Position numbers and translations under genes: made by a program. The notes under the pieces were generated by a model that was not told the origin of the DNA, ran no database searches, and saw only the letters and a program-made list of their open reading frames with translations. 11,442 nucleotides of DNA from Coriobacteriia bacterium (GTDB lineage: Bacteria; Actinomycetota; Coriobacteriia; Anaerosomatales; PALSA-660). Of this stretch, positions 6,981 through 11,442 are shown piece by piece. Position 1 is the first letter of the stretch, and every line of letters begins with the position of its first letter. The stretch lies in NCBI GenBank assembly GCA_030652345.1, contig JAUSAU010000102.1, positions 1 to 11,442 on the forward strand, written 5' to 3'.

Positions 6981-7538
6981 ATGAGCAGGACACGAATGAT
7001 CGCACTCGTCTCCGCAGCGCTCGTGGCGGGTCTCGTCCTCGGCACCCTCGGGCTCGCCTCGGCGGCCACCACGGCCCCCGCGGCCGCCGGTACCGGCCTC
7101 GGCGCCTCGTTCCGTGCCGCCGGTGCCCGACTGGTCGATGTCGTGGCATCGCTGACCGGCGCCAAGGTCGAGGACGTCCAGGCCAAGCGCGTCGCCGGGA
7201 CCTCGCTCGCCTCGATCGCGTCGGCCAAGGGCATCTCGGCATCCGAGGTCGTCGCCAAGGCACTCGCGGCCCGCAAGGCCGTGCTCGACGCGCAGGTCAA
7301 GGCAGGCACCATCACGCAGGCTCGCGCCGACCAGGTCCTCGCGTTCCAGAAGACCCGTCTGACCGAGCGCGTCAGCAGCACGGCCGCATGCGCCGGCGGC
7401 AACGGCAACTGCGGCACGGGCGGCGGCGCCGGTGGCGGCTGCGGCATGGGCGGCGGCCAGGGTCGCGGTATGGGCCGCGGCGCCGGCGCAGGTGCCGGCT
7501 GCAGCGGCGGCGCGTGCACGACGACCCCCGCACAGTAG
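6981..7538 (+). CDS. Small exported protein with helical core and Gly/Cys-rich tail
   Basis: The product has 185 residues. A Sec-type signal peptide is clear: basic MSRTR, a hydrophobic core to about residue 25, then ASA at 26-28 as likely cleavage site. Residues about 49-131 look alpha-helical, with short modules such as GTSLASIASAKGIS (73-86) and VKAGTITQARADQVL (106-120). This 'AKGIS ... G.IT..QAD' pattern is common in small secreted proteins of unknown role. From about 133 the chain becomes a Gly-rich tail with five cysteines (137, 144, 154, 174, 179) and GRGMGRG at 161-167. The tail could bind a metal or form disulfides; this is inference. The start at 6981 has an excellent AAGGAGG nine bases upstream, so the longer open frame reaching 6711 is rejected. 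A two-component system follows, and this protein may be its target or a signalling partner. Confidence 0.8.
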   Translation: MSRTRMIALVSAALVAGLVLGTLGLASAATTAPAAAGTGLGASFRAAGARLVDVVASLTGAKVEDVQAKRVAGTSLASIASAKGISASEVVAKALAARKAVLDAQVKAGTITQARADQVLAFQKTRLTERVSSTAACAGGNGNCGTGGGAGGGCGMGGGQGRGMGRGAGAGAGCSGGACTTTPAQ

Positions 7539-7562
7539 GAAGTCCCGCAAGGGGTACGCTTA

Positions 7563-7590
7563 CGGGGGCGGACCGCTCGGTCCGCCCCCG
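7563..7590 (+). terminator. Perfect 12-bp hairpin between the exported-protein gene and the regulator gene
   Basis: CGGGGGCGGACC (7563-7574) and GGTCCGCCCCCG (7579-7590) pair perfectly across a GCTC loop and are followed by CTTT. The structure lies 24 bases after one stop and 24 bases before the next GTG. With such a short T-run it may terminate only partly, giving much exported protein and little regulator from one transcript. A full terminator with a separate regulator promoter inside the small gap is less easy to see. Confidence 0.65.
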
Positions 7591-7614
7591 CTTTCGCGGC
7601 ACAAGGAGCACGAC

Positions 7615-8304
7615 GTGCGAACCGTTCTAGTGGTCGATGACAACGCCAAGATCGTCGAGGTCCTCACCGCGTACCTGCAGGGGGAGGGCTTCCGCGTGCT
7701 GACCGCCGCTGACGGCGAATCGGCGCTCGCGGAGGCCGCGGCCACCCCGCCGGACATCGCGCTGCTCGACGTCATGATGCCCGGCGTGGACGGCATCGAG
7801 GTCATGAAGCGGCTCCAGCGCGACTATGCGACGCCGGTCATCCTCGTCACCGCACGAAGCGACGAGGTGGATCGCCTCGTCGGACTCGAGGTCGGGGCGG
7901 ATGACTACATCGTCAAGCCGTTCAGTCCGCGCGAGGTCGTCGCGCGCGTCAAAGCGGTGCTCCGTCGGGGCGAGCGCGGCTCACGCGATGAGCCGGATGC
8001 GGTCATCTCCGCCGGCGGGATCACGATCGACCCCTCACGGCGCACGGTGCGCATCGGCGACGACGAGGTCGGGCTGACACGCACGGAGTTCGACATGCTC
8101 GCGGCCATGGCGTCACACCCCGGCCGCGTCTACACGCGTCTGCAGCTGCTCGAGCTCGCGAGCGGGGAAGCGTACGATGGCTACGAGCGCACGGTGGACG
8201 CGCACATCAAGAACCTGCGCCGCAAGCTCGGCGACGACCCTCGTGTCCCGCGCTTCGTCGGTACCGTCTTCGGCGTCGGCTATCGGTTCGAGGAGGGACG
8301 ATGA
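7615..8304 (+). CDS. OmpR/PhoB-family response regulator
   Basis: This 229-residue cytosolic DNA-binding regulator is the partner of the kinase that follows. The receiver domain (about 1-118) has the acidic pair D8-D9 in VVDDN, the phosphoryl-acceptor D52 in LLDVMMPG, T79 in VTAR, and K101 in VKPF. The C-terminal winged-helix domain (about 128-227) shows LTRTEFDMLAAMASHPGRVYTR, the recognition-helix region YERTVDAHIKNLRRKLGDD, and the terminal wing VFGVGYRF. The start is the GTG at 7615, with AAGGAG at 7603-7608; the frame is open further upstream but runs through the hairpin and the previous gene. The last bases overlap the kinase start as ATGA. Direct repeats before the exported-protein gene are a plausible target. 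Confidence 0.95.
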   Translation: MRTVLVVDDNAKIVEVLTAYLQGEGFRVLTAADGESALAEAAATPPDIALLDVMMPGVDGIEVMKRLQRDYATPVILVTARSDEVDRLVGLEVGADDYIVKPFSPREVVARVKAVLRRGERGSRDEPDAVISAGGITIDPSRRTVRIGDDEVGLTRTEFDMLAAMASHPGRVYTRLQLLELASGEAYDGYERTVDAHIKNLRRKLGDDPRVPRFVGTVFGVGYRFEEGR

Positions 8305-9404
8305 GCCGCTCCTCGAGTCTTCTCATGCGCGTCTTCCTCGCGATCGTCGGCGCCTCGCTCGTCTCCGTGCTCTCGGCCGGACTGATAGCGCGTGCCCTGT
8401 GGACGCGTGCGTTCGAGGCGCTCGTCGCCGGGATGCCGCAGCCGATGGCGGGCCGCGGGCTCGGGCGCGGGATGATGCTCACGAACGCACAGGTCACGTT
8501 CCTCGACAGCATGAACACCGGCATGCTCGTCGCAGCGCTCGCAGCCGTGGTCATCGCCGCGGTCGTGGCGCTGCTCCTGGCGCGCTACATCGCGCGTCCC
8601 CTCACGCAGTTGCGCGGCGCAGCCAGCGCGCTGGCGGCCGGCGACCTCGAACATCGCGTGGAGGTTCGCGGGCCGGCGGAGGTCGAGGACCTCGGCCGCG
8701 CCTTCAACGACATGGCGGTCTCGCTCGAGGAGGCGGAGGCGCTGCGCCGGCGACTCGTCGCCGACGTCGCGCACGAGCTGCGCAACCCGGTCGCCGCCCT
8801 GCGCGCACAGGCCGAAGGCATCGCCGACGGCGTGCTCGAGGCCGATGACGCGCGACTCGCGTCGCTCGTGGAGGATGTCGAGCACCTCTCGCGCCTCATC
8901 ACCGATCTGCAGGAGCTCTCGGCGGCCGAGGCGGGCGGTCTCCGCTACGACATGGTCCCGTTCGACCTGTGCGACCTGGCGGCCCGTGAGGCCGCGCGTG
9001 CGGCCGCCAACGCGGCACCGGGTGTCGTGGTGAGCGCCGAGCCGGGCGCCGCGGTCACCGTGGTCGCTGATGAGCTGCGTATCTCCCAGGTGCTGCGCAA
9101 CATCCTGTCCAACGCGGTGCGTCACACGCCGGCCGGCTCGGTGACCGTGACCTGTGTGGTCGAGGGCGGGGGTGCGGTACTGCGCGTGACGGACACGGGC
9201 GAGGGCATCCCGGAGGCGGACCTGCCCTACGTCTTCGAGCGCTTCTACCGGGCGGACTCCGCGCGGGCGCGCGACACCGGCGGGTATGGGATCGGGCTCG
9301 CTGTGGCGCGGCGCATCATCGAGGACCACGGTGGGCACGTCTTCGCCGAGTCAGCATCCGGGGCAGGCGCGACCGTCGGGTTCACGCTCCCGTCGGCGCC
9401 GTAA
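8301..9404 (+). CDS. Membrane sensor histidine kinase
   Basis: The kinase has 367 residues. Two membrane segments (about 9-33 and 73-96) bracket a short extracytoplasmic loop of about 40 residues that is rich in Met and Gly and includes GRGLGRGMM at 51-59. A HAMP linker follows (about 97-148, starting ARYIARPLTQL). The dimerisation domain has the phospho-accepting H158 in DVAHELRNP. The ATP-binding domain shows the N box ILSNAVRHTP, the G1 box DTGEGIP, FERFYRADSAR (F box), and GYGIGLAVARRIIEDHGG (G2 box). All catalytic motifs look intact. The ATG overlaps the regulator stop by 4 bases, so the pair is translationally coupled. The loop is small for a classical ligand domain; it may sense a metal, an envelope state, or the Gly-rich exported protein upstream. 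Its stop lies only 12 bases from the stop of the convergent protease gene. Confidence 0.95.
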   Translation: MSRSSSLLMRVFLAIVGASLVSVLSAGLIARALWTRAFEALVAGMPQPMAGRGLGRGMMLTNAQVTFLDSMNTGMLVAALAAVVIAAVVALLLARYIARPLTQLRGAASALAAGDLEHRVEVRGPAEVEDLGRAFNDMAVSLEEAEALRRRLVADVAHELRNPVAALRAQAEGIADGVLEADDARLASLVEDVEHLSRLITDLQELSAAEAGGLRYDMVPFDLCDLAAREAARAAANAAPGVVVSAEPGAAVTVVADELRISQVLRNILSNAVRHTPAGSVTVTCVVEGGGAVLRVTDTGEGIPEADLPYVFERFYRADSARARDTGGYGIGLAVARRIIEDHGGHVFAESASGAGATVGFTLPSAP

Positions 9405-9416
9405 GACACGCGCGGT

Positions 9417-9974
9417 TCAGCCCTCGCGGCCCGGCCCGGTCGAGTACGTCCTGATCGCCTCGAGCACCCTTGCGTCGACTGAGGCGTCCGCGCGGGGCTC
9501 GGCGGTGATCCCGCGCTCGGCGAGCACGGCGAGGACCGCTTCGACCGCAGCGGGCACGGATGCCTCGAGTTCGGGCGTGAGTCCGATGTCGACGACGTCC
9601 ATCTCCTTGATCTGCACGCCGATGCAGTCCGCTTCCGGCCGGTGCCCCATCAGTTCCGCGGCCTGGAGGACGTCGATGAATCGCGTGTCATGCATCGAGT
9701 GCCGCACCTGATTGGGCGCGATGTCCTCGGGCGTGAATCGCACGACCGTGCCCGGTGCCTCGCCCGTGCCGTCCACGGCATCCACGATCAGCATGTAGTC
9801 GCACTGCTGGAAGAGGTTGAGGATGCCCATGCCCATCGTCCCGGCATCGACGAGCTCCACGTTGTCGGGAAAGGCGAGGGTGGACATCATCGTCTCGATG
9901 ACGCGGACACCGATGCCTTCGTCCCTCATGAGCGGGTTCCCGATCCCCATCACCATCACGCGTTCGTTGCTCAC
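9417..9974 (-). CDS. [NiFe] hydrogenase maturation protease (HyaD/HybD family)
   Basis: This 185-residue cytosolic endopeptidase would cut the C-terminal peptide from a hydrogenase large subunit once nickel is in place. Family features are MVMGIGNPLMRDEGIGV at 7-23, with nickel-contacting E19 (like E16 of HybD), IVDAVDG at 63-69 with D65 (like D62), and SMHD at 93-96 with H95 (like H93). VQIKEMDVVDIGLTPELEASVP at about 120-141 is typical of proteases serving uptake-type enzymes. The frame is open upstream, but the start is taken as the GTG at 9974. It has GGAGG seven bases before it and overlaps the small-subunit stop as GTGA. About 30 extra residues follow the last conserved helix. The substrate large subunit is not encoded in this window, which is odd for this gene pair. 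Confidence 0.92.
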   Translation of the reverse strand: MSNERVMVMGIGNPLMRDEGIGVRVIETMMSTLAFPDNVELVDAGTMGMGILNLFQQCDYMLIVDAVDGTGEAPGTVVRFTPEDIAPNQVRHSMHDTRFIDVLQAAELMGHRPEADCIGVQIKEMDVVDIGLTPELEASVPAAVEAVLAVLAERGITAEPRADASVDARVLEAIRTYSTGPGREG

Positions 9975-11089
9975 TCCGTGCCTCCGGATCCCTCGTTCGT
10001 GCGGGTGGTGGCGTCTTCGGCCGGTGCACCCGGGTGCCTTCTCTGACCTCGCGCGGCCTCGCGTACGCCCCAGGCGGCGAACCCGCCCGCTGCTGCCGCT
10101 GCCGTCATCGAGCCGATCTCGAGCGGTGTCACACCGGCGATGCCGGGCGTGACGGCGTCGCTGGCCGCAAGGAACGGTGCGTTGCCGTCCACCCACTCAG
10201 GTGAGGCGCACCCGATGCAGGGGGAGCCCGCCTCCACGCACCACGATGCGCGCCGGTTCCAGCGGACGCCCGGGCAGTTCGCACGGGTCGTGGGTCCCTT
10301 GCATCCCATGTGATAGAGGCACCAGCCGAGATGCTCCTCCTCGGTGCCGAACCGCTCGACGAACTCGCCGTTCTCGTAGTGCCCGCGGCGCGGACACCCA
10401 TCATGGATCGTTGCGCCGTAGATGCGCGTCGGACGCCTCTCGGCATCGAGCGCCGGCAGGCGTCCGAGCAGCAGGTGCTCGACGAGCACCGCGGCGATCC
10501 ACTCGGGGTTCACCGGGCATGCCGGCAGGTTCACGAGCCGCTCGCTGAGGGCCGGGAGCGCATCTGCGACACCGGTGGCGCCCGCCGGGTTCGGAGCGGC
10601 TCTGACCCAGCCGCCGTCGACCGCGCAGCTCCCGACGGCGATGACCAGCGACGCACCGTCGCAGACCTCGCGCAGCAGCTCCGTCCCGGGACGACCGCCG
10701 ATCCGCAGTGTGTTCCCGCCCTCGCCGGTCATGACCGAGCCCTCGATGATGGCGATGTGGCCGCCCCGTTCCAGTGACGCGCGCGTCGCCTCCTCGGCCT
10801 GCGTCCCCGCAGCGGCCATCAGTGTCTCGGCGTAGTCGAGTGAGAGCAGATCGAGTACCACGGTCGCGACGTCGGGAGAGTCCCCCTGGGCGAGCGACTC
10901 CGTGCACCCGGTGCAGGAGCCGAGGTTGAGCCAGACCGCAGGTGCCAGGCGTCCCTGTCCGATCGCGAAGGCCACATCAGGAGCCGCCGCCGCTCCCAGC
11001 CCGATGGATGCCGCCATGCCGGCACAGTACGTCAGGAACCGCCGCCGGGAGACACCGCGCGCGGCCAGACGTTCGTAGAGCTGTGGCAC
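9971..11089 (-). CDS. [NiFe] hydrogenase small subunit, Tat-exported, with extra medial-cluster Cys
   Basis: This 372-residue subunit carries three Fe-S clusters that move electrons between the Ni-Fe site of the large subunit and a redox partner. A Tat signal is near-perfect: SRRRFLT at 14-20, a hydrophobic stretch to about 36, and likely cleavage after AFA near 42. Proximal-cluster ligands are C59 and C62 (CTGCTES), C155 (GSCAVDGG) and C191 (PACPVN). Distal ligands are H229, C232, C257 and C263. Medial candidates are C272, C284, C291 and C294. The extra cysteines of oxygen-tolerant enzymes are absent at the proximal site (glycines G61 and G160). C284, in SWCVEAG, replaces the usual Pro. A weakly hydrophobic C-terminal segment (about 317-341) may anchor it. 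The GTG start has AAGGAG five bases upstream. The maturation protease overlaps it, yet no large subunit is present. Confidence 0.95.
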   Translation of the reverse strand: MPQLYERLAARGVSRRRFLTYCAGMAASIGLGAAAAPDVAFAIGQGRLAPAVWLNLGSCTGCTESLAQGDSPDVATVVLDLLSLDYAETLMAAAGTQAEEATRASLERGGHIAIIEGSVMTGEGGNTLRIGGRPGTELLREVCDGASLVIAVGSCAVDGGWVRAAPNPAGATGVADALPALSERLVNLPACPVNPEWIAAVLVEHLLLGRLPALDAERRPTRIYGATIHDGCPRRGHYENGEFVERFGTEEEHLGWCLYHMGCKGPTTRANCPGVRWNRRASWCVEAGSPCIGCASPEWVDGNAPFLAASDAVTPGIAGVTPLEIGSMTAAAAAGGFAAWGVREAARGQRRHPGAPAEDATTRTNEGSGGTE

Positions 11090-11148
11090 GGACGCTCCTT
11101 CGCGCTGCGGACGGGTGGCGGCGTCAATCGTACCGCACGCCCCGCGCG

Positions 11149-11442
11149 TCAGACGGCGACCGGCGCCAATTCGTACTGCGTGCCCTCGAGCAGCATCGCC
11201 TTCTCATCGACCGGCAGCGCGGCCCGTGCCTCATCGCGCAGGCGGTTCGAGCCGGTGAGCATCTCGCGCATCATGACCACGAGCAGGTAGCGCCCGGTCC
11301 GTGTGAGCGTCAGACACTCGTCATCGTCGCGATCGAAAGCGCCGGATGCGCGCATGAACGACATCTCGGCCCACAGCGCGCGGTCGACGCTGACGCCGAA
11401 GTCCGTCTGGAAGCGGCGCTTGTCGAGCCTGAGCCCGAACAG
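11149..11442 (-). CDS. C-terminus of a HemN/HemW-like radical SAM protein (partial, right edge)
   Basis: The minus-strand frame is open from the right edge to a TGA at 11149-11151 and encodes the last 97 residues. The fragment begins LFGLRLDKRRFQTDFGVSV and includes LTRTGRYLLVVMMREMLTG. As far as I can judge this resembles the C-terminal region of oxygen-independent coproporphyrinogen-oxidase-like radical SAM proteins, where an 'LFGLRLDK..F...FG' element and an 'R.G.YLLVVMMRE' element occur. The SAM-binding CxxxCxxC motif would lie outside the window, so the family call is tentative. It could be a haem chaperone (HemW), a coproporphyrinogen dehydrogenase or another member. It precedes the hydrogenase small subunit on the same strand with a 59-base gap, so the two could share a transcript. 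Confidence 0.55.
   Translation of the reverse strand: MFGLRLDKRRFQTDFGVSVDRALWAEMSFMRASGAFDRDDDECLTLTRTGRYLLVVMMREMLTGSNRLRDEARAALPVDEKAMLLEGTQYELAPVAV

Noticed and set aside
7380..7535. Repetitive GGC-rich stretch as a possible DNA repeat or recombination hotspot
   Set aside because: It stays in frame and encodes the Gly/Cys-rich tail of the exported protein. There is no regular repeat unit or spacer pattern, so it is not a CRISPR array or satellite.
8765..8791. Asn instead of Thr in the kinase H box (HELRNP)
   Set aside because: H-E-x-x-N is a known functional variant of the motif, so no loss of activity is implied.
11127..11132. TACGAT on the minus strand as -10 box for the hydrogenase genes
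   Set aside because: No acceptable -35 hexamer at 16-18 bp; the nearest TGAC-like match is too close. Co-transcription from the upstream gene is equally likely.

Overview
The window is high-GC DNA with strong G/C bias at third codon positions, leaderless-free genes with clear Shine-Dalgarno sites, and frequent GTG starts. A hemE-hemH-hemY block (the monoderm order) together with a Tat-exported [NiFe] hydrogenase small subunit suggests an anaerobic or facultative actinobacterium, perhaps of the Coriobacteriia type. That placement is an inference from gene content, not a match to a named genome. No rRNA, tRNA, CRISPR array or insertion sequence was seen.

Layout, left to right. Positions 1-96 hold the 3' end of an unrecognised gene, closed by a 14-bp perfect hairpin. 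From 276 to 3942 three plus-strand genes form a late haem operon: hemE (uroporphyrinogen decarboxylase), hemH (ferrochelatase or coproporphyrin ferrochelatase) and hemY (copro-/protoporphyrinogen oxidase). A likely bidirectional terminator separates hemY from a convergent inositol-monophosphatase-family gene (4007-4834, minus). That gene diverges from a single-chain transketolase-like gene (4942-6861, plus).

A signalling module follows: a small exported protein with a Gly/Cys-rich tail (6981-7538), a perfect 12-bp hairpin, an OmpR-type response regulator (7615-8304) and a membrane histidine kinase (8301-9404) that overlaps it by 4 bp. Upstream of the exported protein gene, TTCAC repeats in 11-bp register look like an OmpR-family binding site, so the regulator may control its own neighbour.

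The right part is on the minus strand. It carries the C-terminus of a HemN/HemW-like radical SAM protein (open at the right edge), a Tat-signal [NiFe] hydrogenase small subunit, and a hydrogenase maturation protease that overlaps the small subunit by 4 bp (GTGA). No large-subunit gene lies between or beside them. The small subunit also has a Cys where most [NiFe] hydrogenases have Pro at the medial cluster, which predicts a medial [4Fe-4S] cluster. These two points are the most interesting in the window.
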